Below, piece after piece: positions 48,746-60,429 of a stretch of DNA of 64,000 nt. The notes beneath the pieces were generated by a model that was given only the letters and a program-made list of their open reading frames with translations, ran no database searches and was not told the origin of the DNA. The stretch's first letter is position 1. Every line of letters starts with the position of its first letter. Source of the stretch: Boswellia sacra (taxonomy: Eukaryota; Streptophyta; Magnoliopsida; Sapindales; Burseraceae); NCBI GenBank assembly GCA_013180625.2, contig SNVD02007173.1:62001-126000 (forward strand). The letters run 5' to 3'. A program made the position numbers and the translations under genes.

Positions 48746-49524
48746 ACACCAGAATCCAATTCCAGAATTGGTTCAAAACGTCCCATTTCCAGAATTCAAC
48801 TCTCAACTTCAAAAATTCACCAAAAATCCGCTTTAACTCCAAATTCAACGATATCAACTGCTAATTAAAGCTTAATATGTCTATTTTCCAAAACAAATGA
48901 GAAATCATACAATTCTCAACCCAGAAAAACGCATAAACTCAATCAACACAAGACAGTCACATAAACTGCACTTCTCACAAAATCATCTCTACTCCACTTC
49001 AACAACACTCTAATTCACACATAATTCTTCATACAATCACAACAAACAACTTGCAATAAGTAACTTCACTCATATTTCATCATCCAAGCAACTAAGAAAT
49101 CAAGTCAAAACATGATACATACATCACAACAATATCAATTCAACAACAAAACACATAACATGAAGTAAGTATAGTGTTAGAATCTCCTACTTGTTTTCCA
49201 AGCTAAGCTTCTTGAAATTTTTCTTTTCTCTTCCTTCTTCTCCTTTCATTTCTTCTTTTTCTCTTCTTTTCCTTCCTGAAACCATGAACTCTTTCTCCTC
49301 TTCTCTTCTTTTTGTTTTTTTTTTCTTCCCTTCATTCTAGAAAACCTCATCTCTTATATACATGAGGCCTTGGCTCAATGGGCATAAGTCTAACCATTTC
49401 AAATTCAAACCCAATTCCCCTTTACCAATTTCCAACACAAGCCCACTTCTATTATCCAACCCAATTCTCATAAAATTACTCAAATACCCTTAGTCATATT
49501 TTTTAAAATTTATAATATATATAA

Positions 49525-49562
<38 letters not shown>

Positions 49563-49575
<13 letters not shown>

Positions 49576-49738
49576 ACATTTGAGACTCTACAATAACAAC
49601 TCTTTGCAAGGGTTGTTTATATATTTATCTAGCTCGAGTATTACGTGAGGATATATATAATTTACATTTGAGACTCTACAATAACAACTCTTTGCAAGGG
49701 TTGTTTATATATTTATCTAGCTCGAGTATTACGTGAGG
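49563..49738 (+). repeat. Perfect 88-bp tandem duplication across the insertion boundary
   Basis: 49563-49650 and 49651-49738 appear identical (ATATATATAATTTACATTTG ... ATTACGTGAGG). The unit contains the last bases of the LTR-like insertion plus its flank. Confidence 0.95.
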
Positions 49739-49819
49739 ACAAGACTTAAGAGTCCTGCACAATCAACATGCTCATTAGCACAAGACATGATGGAAAAAAA
49801 ATTTTGAACGGGTGCAATT

Positions 49820-50345
49820 GGAAGAAGTGATTTTTGGTTTTTTTCCCACATGTGGTTCCCATTTGCGGGCAACCTTGCACTTTTAACACTACTTAACTCC
49901 GGTTTTTTTTTTCACTCACAGAGCTTTAAGTACCTAAATATGTTGTCTGTGATGCGTGATCAGTCGACCTACCACCTCACACAATTACGCATTTAAAAGT
50001 TCATGTGTTTCCTTCCAATATGCATGCTACCATACTCATGCTTGGAATATAAGTTCCTTATTGGAGAAAACGTTCAACACATTTTCAAGTTAGTTCAGCA
50101 GTGGCATATTGTTCTACCATGGATCAGGTTAAGAGAGATTATCACTAAATCTGCCCAGAAAAAAAAAAATCCTAACCTATTGAATATGGGTAATATAAAA
50201 CCAACCGAAATATTTATTAAGATGGTGGAGGAAATTAAATGGTAAGTGTTACCTTGTTGTATAATGAGGTATAGAGGATCCGAACATGATAAAAAAGGGT
50301 AAATAAAGAAGAAAACATTCAGGATGAAATCCATGGTAGCTTATT
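49820..50345 (+). repeat. M block, copy 3, with a short frame from 50186
   Basis: Contains TGCAATTGGAAGAAGTGATTT, GGTTTTTTTTTTCACTCAC and GATCAGTCGACCTACCACC. The frame reads MGNIKPTEIFIKMVEEIKW and ends at TAA, but AAATG|GTAAGTGTT there is also a good splice donor, so it could be a first exon. Closest to copy 5. Confidence 0.6.
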
Positions 50346-51044
50346 CAGCCTCAATATTACCCACCCTTCTGTTTCAGAGAGAAATGGTTTTTGTTAAATC
50401 ATGTTTCTTATGTTATTGCCACTGAGAACAAATGCGTTATTGGGTTAAATCAATACGCCGAAAGAATTAAATGTTTGTTATGAAAATCCAAATTCTCAAG
50501 ATGCAATGGATTTAAAAGCTTTTTCATCAGCCTTTTCGGCCTATTCCTAAAAACTAAAATATATATATTTACTTAGGAAAAAAACTCTGACAGGTCTATT
50601 AAACCAATCATTAAATAAATTATAAATGATATATAATATGATAAAAGTAATAATACTATCTCAAAAATTATCATAAAATAAAATTATCACCTTTTATAAT
50701 ATCAGTCTATCTGTTTATTAATCATTAATTAAATATATAATATTTTAATAATAATCATTAATTAAATAAGCATTATTTAGACACAAAGGTTGATGTAAAA
50801 TCTTAAAAAAATATATCTTTATTCACTTGGTAAGGTTGCGACTGTAGAATAAAACGGTACATATATAATATTCAAGTAAATGTCCTTCAAATCAATTGTC
50901 ATTCACCTGGCTGACTGGGAATACTCTGGTTAAAACAAACATGCAACAGGGCATAAATTCATATAATATTGCTGGGACTTAGACCTACCTGTGGTTATTA
51001 CGGTTTCTAAAGTTGTAATATATATATACATACGCACACATGTA

Positions 51045-51861
51045 TAGACCGAGCCATGATTTGAATTTGGGGGGACAAAATAATTATTGGATTATTCATA
51101 TTTGATGGTATAAAATTGGTCAATATTTAAATTATAAAAAATATGAAAAAATCATCAGTATTTATAATAGAAAAACAAAAACAATAAAGTATTTTGAAAA
51201 TCAATATTTAGAATTTAGAAATTCCAAAAGAAGAATATAAAAAGGAAAAGAAAATTTACAATAAATAACTCAGAAACAAACAAAATATAAAATTTCTAAC
51301 TGAGAAAAAAAATAAAAAGATCCAAACTTAATCTAGTCTTTGTCTTTGTAGTTCTTGATTTCAATCAATTATCCCCAAGTATGATATGATCTTCAAAAAT
51401 TAGAGAAAGCAAGTTTGAACAAAAAGAAAATTAACAAAATAATTGATTTAATAAGAGAAATTCAGTTTTTGTATTGTTCTTAAAAATTGGAAATAGTCTT
51501 TTTTAACGTGTAGTTGAAGAAAATAAATAATAATCTTTATTTTTAAGGTAATAATCTAATCTAGGCATTTTTATAGAGTTAGTATTAAGGAAATTATTGT
51601 ATTTAAATGTTTTGAGCTTTTAATCAATAAGGGTAATTTTCTTAATATGTATTAACTTTTAAAAAATACACATCAATGCAATTAAAATCATTTAAGAATT
51701 TCCATTCACAGCATCATATCATTATTTTCTTAAAGCTTTGGAGGGCCAACTGTTAGAATTTTGCTTGCACGCAATAATTGTCTGCATACCCAATCCTATT
51801 AGGAGCTACCCTTGGCCCTAGAGGGGCTGGGCCTCCTCCAGCCTAAGGCTAGCTCCGCCCT
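51045..51861. mobile_element. Possible non-autonomous element
   Basis: The left end GAGCCATGATTTGAATTTGGGGG and the right end (GGGCGGAGCTAGCCTTAGGC on the other strand) are the kind of weakly inverted GGAGC... ends seen at 11371-12003. No duplication of the target was confirmed. Confidence 0.35.
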
Positions 51862-51880
51862 TCTATATTATTTTCAGGTT

Positions 51881-52180
51881 GGAGTAATTTTATTTTGCCC
51901 CTTGAAGTTAGACGTAAAAAAAATTGAGGATCTCAATTTTTTGAAATCTAAGATTACCCACTGAGGTTACTGTATTATCGTTAGATTTAACGGAAAATGC
52001 ATTAAACCGTTAGATTTAATGAAAAATACTACTGTTTATTAGCGTTAAGTTACTATTCAATATATTTTCTGTTAAATCTAATAGTGCTACAGTAATCTCA
52101 GGGGGCAATCTTAGATTTCAGAAAACTGAGGTCCTCAATTTCTTTAATCCTAACCTCAGAGGACAAATTAGAATTATCCC
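51881..52180. mobile_element. Mutator-type MITE, 300 bp
   Basis: The 9-bp flanks TTTCAGGTT (51872-51880 and 52181-52189) are identical. The arms are inverted over about 110 bases: GGAGTAATTTTATTTTGCCC at left and GGGATAATTCTAATTTGTCC at right on the other strand, continuing through GAAATCTAAGATT. No coding capacity. Confidence 0.92.
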
Positions 52181-52328
52181 TTTCAGGTTCGGTCATCCCA
52201 AAATTGTTAAAATCAAGAGTTCAACAAATTCTAGAACAGTAGATAGAGAGTCTAAGAACAAAAGAATTTGAGAGAAAATATAGAAAGAGATGATGGATTT
52301 GACATTTCAAAGTAAGGTGGTGTACTTA

Positions 52329-52733
52329 GTTTGTTTCGGCTTCTACGGGTATAGTTTATTGAAGCAGATATTTTTTAAGTAGAGCTTGTAAAAGTGGAGT
52401 TTTTATTAAAAAATTATTGATTGTTTGATGTGACAAATATAAAAGCACTTATTATAATTAAATTACCAAAACAGAGTTTTGTTATAAGGAAAGAATAAGT
52501 AAAATATTTAAAATTAAATGATGGTATCTTTGACATTTCAAAACTTAAAAAAAAAGCTTAAAAAGAGCTTTTCCCAAAAGCCTCAATTTTGAACTTCTTC
52601 CAGCAAATGTAAAACAACTTTTTTAATCATTCAAAAGCTCTTTTCAGATGACAGACAAATCACAAAAAAAATTTTAAAAAAACTATTGACATTAAAAAAG
52701 CTTTTTTTACCCCGTAGAGAAGCCTAAACAAAC
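52329..52733. mobile_element. MITE-like element, copy 2
   Basis: Related to 19106-19512. The termini are inverted: GTTTGTTTCGGCTTCTACGGG, and GTTTGTTTAGGCTTCTCTACGGGG when the right end is read on the other strand. Target duplication not clear. Confidence 0.7.
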
Positions 52734-53950
52734 ACACTCTAAATATAATAGCTTTCTAAATATTTTTTTTAATAATTTTTAGGTGATAAAGCTTAAATAC
52801 ATGTAATCCATTAGATACATCTTATGGTATTTAAAATGAGGTCAGATTTTAACAATTTCTGGACGACTAGATCTAAGAATAAATTTCTCTCATGTAAAAT
52901 TATGATTTTGCTATTCCTATTATCTCACTTATCTCAAACATGCATGCTTGATAAATTATATGATTTGCAAAATTAAAATAGCCTTATTATTTATAATCAC
53001 AAGTTCATTTTTCGAATAATAAATGTTCTATTAACGATGAAACGGCCTGATTCGTAACAAAGCAGACTAACGACCATGTCGTTAATATAATAAACTAGTT
53101 GACGACGGGTCGTTTATATGAGAACTGGACGAACGTCACGTCGTCCATTATCTTCAACAAGAGAAATTCTCTTGCTGCACTTAACTTCAGCGCTATTCTT
53201 GGTAAAAGCAACATTATTTCACATGTGGCTAGTTGCTGCAATTATTAAGAATGGAATACCTGAAGAATAGCAAGTTGAAGAATGATTATATTCCATAAAG
53301 CCGGAACCTCAAGAAGGAACATGAAGCAACAAAATAAATGAATTTGTACATAGCGGATATGTAGAGAACAGGAAACCGTGTTTTTATCACATGGACAGAG
53401 CATGTATTTTGGCAGTTTGTCTGCAATTGACGCGTGCGTTTATGCGCTACATGTGCAAATTGATGGTTTATTGGCTTTAGCTTTTTATAAGAAACCAATA
53501 TCGGTTATTGTATTTGTGGCCCCAGAGACGTTGAACATGGTAAAGTCTGGCACTAGACGTTGAATCTAATTAACCTATACGTATAATTCATTGCCAACAA
53601 CATATAAAACTTCTTGAATTGAATCTTTATTAAGGCTTAGAGGTAGAATGTCAAGTTGCAATTTTAAATCACAATTACGAGCCCAAAGAGTTGACCAAGA
53701 TTAACAATTAATACGGCGAAAGTATTTAAGGAACCAGCAAAGCCCATTTTTGTAGCTGAAAGTTGAGAAAGGTGTTAGTAAATGGGAATATCTTAGATCA
53801 CTAGAAGATAGATTACTTGTAATTGTTAAAATATAGTTAAAGTATCCCACTTGTTTATGTTCAATAAGTAGAGAAGAAAAGGGAGGGAAGTGGTCGTGTT
53901 TTGCAATTGCAATTGGGTTCAAGAATCCCACGTTGCTACCTTCATCAGTC

Positions 53951-55056
53951 ATGAAGGTTTCAAGTGGCAATAGTTTCTTGATTTGTATGCTAATTCTAGT
54001 TTCAGCTGCGGTACGAATCCGTGCCCAGACTGTTACCTGCTACAGTAGGGGGCCCTGCTTTTTGAAGCGGAAGCCTTGCCCAACTCAATGGCCATCCACA
54101 ACCTCAAGGTATCCCAAAGCCTAAGTGTGCTACATCAACTGTAATTCTCCCAAATGCGAACCCGAGTGTAGAAGTAAGACTTGCTCTTCGACCATTATGT
54201 GTTCATGATATAGTTATTGAATGATGAGTTGTATCAACTAACCACATTGATATTTGGTGAATGTAGATCGAAAGCCGAACTGCAACAGCCCTGGAGCAGC
54301 ATGCTTGGACCCCCGCTTTATTGGTGGAGACGGCATTGTGTTCTACTTCCATGGAAAGAGCAATGAGCATTTCAGCTTGGTGTCTGATCTCAACCTTCAA
54401 ATCAATTCCCGCTTCATTGGCCTCAGGCCAGCAGGCAGAAACAGGGACTATACTTGGATTCAAGCACTTGGGTTCCTCTTCGAATCCAACACCTTCTCCC
54501 TTGAGGCTACAAAAGCAGCAGCATGGGACGATGAAATTGACCATCTTAAGTTCACTTACAATGGGAACGAACTCGTGATTCCTGAAGGCCATCTCTCTTC
54601 TTGGAAGTCTCCAGAAGGAAATCTTAAAGTTGAGAGAACGTCAAACAAGAACAGCGTCATGGTCATTCTTCCAGAAGTTGCTGAGATATCGGTCAATGTA
54701 GTGCCTGTAACCAAGGAAGATGACAGAATCCATAACTACCAGATACCATCTGATGACTGTTTTGCTCACTTAGAGGTACAGTTTAGATTCCAGGGCCTGT
54801 CACCAAAAGTTGAGGAGTGCTTGGCAGGACTTACCGGCCGGATTTCATGAATCCTGCTAAGCCAGGAGTGGCAATGCCAGTATTGGGAGGTGAAGACAAG
54901 TACAGAACCTCCTCACTTCTCTCTGCAGATTGCAATTCTTGTATCTTCTCCCCTGCTGGAGCTTTTGATAAAAAAGATGCATTGCTAGCAGATTATGGCA
55001 CGTTAGATTGTACTGGTAGTGCCACCAGTGGGCGTGGAATAGTTTGCAGGAAATAA
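53951..55056 (+). pseudogene. Root_cap family gene, copy C, disrupted
   Basis: The exon layout matches copies A and B: 53951-54173 and 54267-55056 with GAA|GTAAGA donor and GTAG|ATCG acceptor in phase 1. It starts with a signal peptide (FLICMLILVSAAVRIRAQ) and has most Cys residues. Two lesions are visible. The codon after YPKA is TAA (54122-54124), where A and B have AAA or AAG. A base is missing near 54812 (GTTGAGGAGTGC, where the family needs GTTGAGGGAGTGC), shifting the frame just before LGRTYRPDF. The remaining C-terminal frame (to GRGIVCRK, stop 55054-55056) is otherwise well kept, so inactivation is recent relative to the divergence from A and B. A sequencing or assembly error could explain one lesion but hardly both. 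Confidence 0.88.
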
Positions 55057-57060
55057 AATGGAATCTGTCACATGCTCAGAATATAATTCAATGTTCTGAT
55101 TATTAGAAATGATTAAAGATTAGCTGAAAGAATGAGACGGATTACCCGCTATTATGAATAATACTACTAATAGTCTAGTTCTCTTCGATTCTGAAACGAG
55201 TAACATGGACTTGCAAGAAATTTAATCTAGCTGGCAACACCTTGTGAAGGAGAACCAATTAGGGATATTTTTAACATTTTTCGGGATTTTGAGTTGTAAT
55301 AAGAATTGGGGTTATTTTCCTTGTTCAATGAGATTTTAATTAGGTTTTAAGATTTGATTTTAATTTTATTAGGATATATTTTATTTTCTTGTTTAGTTAT
55401 TTTGTAATTTTTTTCTTAGATCTTTGGTCTTATAAAGAGGGTCTTAAAAAAGGACGTCCTTCACGGGCTTCAAAGATGAATTAATAAAATTAATTTCACT
55501 CCTTTTTATGCCTCTTCTTCTCTTCCCCTTTTCTTTAATTTCTTCTTCCCTTTCTCTCTTATTTTATCTCCCCTCTCATCTCATTAATTCTTGTTCTATT
55601 TCTCTCTTTCTCTATTTCATTTTATCTCTTTCTTATTTCTTCTTAAATTTCTTTCTTCTTAAATTTCTTTCTATCTATTTCTCTTTCTCCCCTTTCCTCT
55701 ATCTGATTTTCCCCTTCCTTTCTTTAATTTGAAGAATCTCCTTCTTCGTCGTCTTGTTTAAGGAGAAATTCTTAGCTAAAAAATTATGCTGAATCAATAA
55801 TAACTCTAGAGACCAGTGAGTTCGTGTCCAGACAAACAAATCATGAGTTTAAATTAAAGTAACTCAAGTTTGGCTCAAGCCAGCTTCTTATTATGTAATT
55901 TGTAACTTTTTTACGTCAAGGTTTTGTCATTGGGCTTTACAAAAAGCCTAATTGGATGTACTGGAGTATCTTGAAGCGTTTTGGAGGGGGGGCGGGGGCA
56001 CCATCAGAATTCAAAAGATTAGACAACTAAGAATCCTCTTCACGGAAGTACACATAAATGTTAGTCTGGTACTCATAATACCGGCAGCTTTGCGGACCTT
56101 AAAGAAATGGAGGAGAAAGACTTAGTTACTCAGGGACTCGGAAAGGCAGGCTGATTTTTTGTTTCCAGAATGTCCACCTTCTTGTGCTAATATATGTGAA
56201 TTTCTTCATTACTCTGACAAACTGCATTAAAACTGGAAAATAGAATAATGTTTTGTCCGAAGACTAAGTGTCTAAGCCAAAAACCTAGCATATTGAGTTG
56301 AGAAACCTATCGTCTTTATATATTCAAGATCTAACTTGCTTTACAAGTACTCTATGTAGGACAACTACCGCAGCAATCCTTTTCTTAGGCGAAACCATGC
56401 ACCACCAATATCACTTTACAACTATTCAACGTAGGAAAACTATTGTAACAATCTCTTCCTTCAACAAGACCATGCATCAAGGACCGTGTATCACCAACAA
56501 GCATCATAATTAAAACACTAAATCCTCACATTATGATAATTTGTGGGTTTAATTCTATTACAAAGTTAAAAGGAACCAAGGATCCAACCGAAGATGCTAA
56601 CATATTAGATGACGGGACTAATCCTTATAAACTCCGGAGTCCCCGGGGGAGGCGTCACACCCGTGTGTAGATACACGGAGTGTGGACAAAACCGTGCGGG
56701 ACCGGTGGGCCCCAGAGCGGACAATACCTTAGAGTGTCCGGCCATGTACCTGTGACCCCGGAGGCAGGGCAGGGGGGTCCGTGTGCGCCCGGGAGAGATC
56801 GGACGGGGGATGGGTCGTTACATATTCATTGTAGGAAAACTATTGCAACATGATTCTCTACATCTTGTAAGCTATCTTACAAAGTATTTCAAGGTTTCCA
56901 GAAGCATCAGTCATTATATATAGAGTTATCTCAATAAGTAGAAACCTGGGAAATGTTCTATAGACTATATGCCTGATCAGTTTCTGGTAAAAAAAGATAA
57001 CTAATGTGTATGTGTGTGTGTCTACACACACACATACATATATATGTATATATATATATG
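55057..57060. other. Intergenic region downstream of Root_cap copy C
   Basis: No gene was recognised. 55260-55500 resembles a retroelement LTR in composition (TTGTAATAAGAATTGGGG, TCTTATAAAGAGGGTC, AATAAAATTAATTTC) but has no partner here. 55500-55740 is a C/T-rich tract. 56620-56822 is sharply GC-rich. Three loosely similar segments containing GTAGGA(C/A)AACTA occur near 56356, 56431 and 56824. Confidence 0.45.
56620..56822 (-). mobile_element. GC-rich island, possible LTR fragment
   Basis: About 200 bases much richer in G and C than anything around (CCCCGGGGGAGGCGTCACAC; GGACCGGTGGGCCCCAG). On the minus strand it opens TGTAACGACCCATCCCCCG, which looks like an LTR start. No second end or target duplication was found. 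Confidence 0.35.
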
Positions 57061-58100
57061 TATGTATGTATCAGGGAAGAAAAAATCTCACATAAAAGCC
57101 AGTACAGGGGCTGAATGGCTTCTGAAGTATAATCTGAACCAAAAAATTAATGTTACAAAACTGCAGAATTTTTTTTTTTTGGGTCAGATTGTGTGTGAAT
57201 GATGTTCTGATAAGAGCCCCAAAATCAATTTAAAATCTAAAAACAATATTTTCAAACAAGTTTTGCAAAGCCCAAACTATGGAAGAAGCCCAAAGTATTG
57301 ATTTTGAACACAATTTCCTTTGGGCTAGTGAGGCCAACAACAAGATGGTTGGCTAGCAAGCAGTCTATTAGTACGATAAGCCCTTAAATATAAATGGGAG
57401 GTGTCTGATGAAGACAACGATTCTAACAAAGGTCCCATTGTTTCCCTATAAGACCACAAGCAGCAGCCTCTATCTCTAGAAGTGAACTGGTGTGCTTTTA
57501 GATTTAGAACGAGTTCCTCAAATATACTGCTTAAAGAGATTTATATGGAGACTGGAGGGGGGAATGGATATATCAGACTGAGTTCCAGTTTGGGGGTTAC
57601 ATTAAAAAATAATCAATCACTTATTTCTTAAGTTACAAGTTACTTGGTAACCAACCAGTTTGGGGGTTACATTAAAAAATAATCAATCACTTATTTCTTA
57701 AGTTACAAGTTACTTGGTAATCAACTTTAAAATTGATTAAGTAATCTAATTAAGTAAAGGTTTTTAAGGAGAGGGAATTAGAAGCTTTTGAACATGCCTC
57801 CGCTTGACAAGTAAAAATTTAAAATGTCTAAATTACCCTAGTGAACATAACAAAAGATAAAATTGCCTTTTATCTATTAAAGTATATTAAAATATATATC
57901 CTTAATTAATAATAAAGAATTATTGAAATAAATTTACATTCTTATTTTTATTCTACATTAGCATCTTAAAACAATAAACTTACTAGTAGTTCTTCATGCT
58001 TAATTATTTTAGTTGGATAATTTTAAGAACTCTAAGGTGTAGTTTCCTAAGACTATATATCAAAAATGTTATACGGAGCACATATATAATATATATAAAT
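57060..58100. repeat. P block, copy 4
   Basis: Aligns with 40540-41520. It contains a 70-bp tandem duplication (57585-57654 and 57655-57724, CCAGTTTGGGGGTTACATTA...) absent from copy 3. An alternating GT/AC/AT tract lies at 57007-57070. Confidence 0.8.
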
Positions 58101-58249
58101 AACTCAATCACCCTGTAGATTCACAATTTTAAACAAAAACCATGGTAACATGGTTCTAAAAGCTTTAAATGTAGAAAATATATTTAGAGTTCACAACATT
58201 TCTTTTCTTTTTTTTTTTTTGTATTAACATAGTTAATATATATGTTAAT

Positions 58250-58760
58250 ATATGTTAACATAGTTTGTGTGATGTGCATGCGATCAGTACTCTAACTACC
58301 ACCACACACTCTTATACACTTAAAGTTCATGTTTTTCGCCCAACATGCAAGATAACCTGTACTTTACATTTCGTAATATATTTGTTGGTTATGCGAGGAA
58401 AAACAAATTTTCAACTCAGTTCATAGTGGAATGTTTAACAATAGTTGAGGTTGACGTTAAAAGAGATGATCACTTCCAAGTGAAATATGCCAAGATAGAA
58501 AATCCTAACAGGGAATGAGATTGAAAATGGACAATATAAATATGTGGTTATTTATTGAGAGGGTGGAGGAAATTAAACGATAGTGTAACTTTACCGTGCA
58601 GGGATTGAAGAGGATGAACGAAGACAGAATCCTGATGAAAATTATGATAGCTACTATTTTATCAACAGAGTATATGTGCTCATTTTTTTGTTTCATTGAT
58701 ATATAATAGATTTAAAAAATTTTAGTTAGCAATCTCACATTTGAATTTGGTAGATAACTG
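58250..58760 (+). repeat. M block, copy 4, with a short frame from 58528
   Basis: Very close to copy 2 (TGTGATGTGCATGCGATCAG in both). The frame reads MDNINMWLFIERVEEIKR then stops. The GGTTTTTTCCCAC box is missing here. Confidence 0.6.
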
Positions 58761-59544
58761 GCCGGGATATTAGGGGTGATTCAGGAGTAGTTACATTAAT
58801 GGTCATGTATATGAAACACATCTTTCATTATAGCATACCAAATTTCATCAATAAAATGAGAGTATAACACATTTGAGTTATACAATCCCATTTACTTCAT
58901 AGAATTAGACAGATTTTAGTTTAGGATTTAAAACTTTCTCATTTATGCTTTTTCAAACCAATTCTTTAAAAATAAAAAATTATAAAATTTTTTATTCATT
59001 TATTCCTAACATTTCTGTTGGTAAAAAAAAAAAAAATCAAACATATCTATTAATTAATCGGCCTATAAGCACCTCTTTTTGTGATATATTCAAAAAATAT
59101 GACTGTATATAATTGTAACTACAAAAATAAATTTCTTTCCAAATGTCCATCCATATAAATATTTAATCAAACATCCTTCAAATCAATTGTCATTTACCTT
59201 GCTCAATGCTCACGAAACCCTGGCAAAAAAGAAACGTGTAACATCGCGTACACAATTCCTGGTTTACAACTAGTGGTTGGTTGATTCGGTTTCCGAAAAG
59301 TGATTATAGGGCAGATCTATGGTCTGATTGGATCTTTAATTTAGATGTTATCAACGAAAAAATGAAGCCAATTCGAGGAGATTAATTTCATCTAAAAAAT
59401 CTGCTTTTCTTTGTTATCAATTACACTCTTTAAGAGGACAATAATTTGAAAAAAATACATTAAACATATATATTTATATATCCAGATTTATTATATTTAC
59501 CTGGAAAGACGGTACATATATTATTTTAGTTAGAGATATGATAG

Positions 59545-60260
59545 ATTTTTCCTCCAATCTTTTTTAACCTATCATTCATTATAAATAAATAAATAAATCT
59601 TTATTTATTTAGCCATGTTATTTTTTCATTACCAAAAGTCCATGAACACATGTCCCTATAATTAAATCAACCAATAAGATTTCTTGTATATGTATTACCT
59701 CTCAATTTTACTTATGTACAATAGAATGATTTTAGTTGAAGATTTTTTTATAGCTTTCTCCTACACTCTTGTTCAACTCATTCCTAAAATATAAATAAAT
59801 CTTTATCTAATATATGCATTTCATTTTTTTATAACAAATACGCACACAATGCATCTATTTAATCAACCAATAGAATATCCTATAGTAATATATATTATAT
59901 TATAAATATATTTAATTATGTAGTAATGGTATCAGGTGATTATACAATAAAATTTCTTGACACATGCTGTGTCCATAGATAATATTCAAATCAATTATTA
60001 TATTCCCTCAAGAAATTCTTGCGAGAACAAACATTTAACATCACATATATACCATATTGCTGGACTTATAAGTACTCTTTGGTTGATTGGTGTATAGATA
60101 TGGCTTTGTGCTTGGCATTACTTCAAGATTAACATAAAGATAAAAGACTAAAAAATAAAACTAGTCTAAACTAAAAATTTTGTAAGAATTTCGTAAAACT
60201 ACCATAGTCTTTTATATCAAAATCACAACTCAGCCGTAGTGTTGGAAACCGCAACAACTC
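59545..60260. repeat. D block, copy 2 (uninterrupted)
   Basis: Continuous counterpart of 45390-45840 plus 46908-47470. It supplies the empty site for the Mutator-like element. Its right end (TGTTGGAAACCGCAACAACTC) supplies the empty site for the 2.1-kb insertion. Confidence 0.85.
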
Positions 60261-60429
60261 TTTGCATAACAATTTTGGGTTCTTTAAATATTTATCCAGC
60301 TCGAATATGAGTTACAAAATGTTTCTTGAGGGATTGAAGACCAGAAGAGCACCGGAATAAAAAACAAAATTTGAGAGTCCTGCATCATCACCATGCTCTT
60401 AGCACAAGACATGCTCAAGGAAAGAAATA

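Larger units (their letters stand above)
47475..49592 (-). mobile_element. LTR-like insertion of 2.1 kb (probable solo LTR)
   Basis: Flanked by ATAAC on both sides (47470-47474 and 49593-49597). The paralogous site at about 60245 (GGAAACCGCAACAACTCTTTGC) is uninterrupted. On the minus strand it opens TGTAGAGTCTCAAATG, compatible with an LTR start, and ends GGGCGTGAAA, which lacks the expected CA. It contains two tandem-repeat arrays and a C/T-rich tract (49200-49330) but no coding domains. A 5-bp duplication favours LTR-retroelement integration; the family is not recognised. Confidence 0.65.

Noticed and set aside
48404..48868. 154-residue open frame
   Set aside because: It lies in the short-period tandem array of an LTR-like insertion; its Thr/Leu/His-rich composition comes from the repeat.
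55508..55732. 74-residue hydrophobic frame, possible membrane protein
   Set aside because: It is a translation of a C/T-rich tract; the Ser/Leu/Phe bias is compositional.
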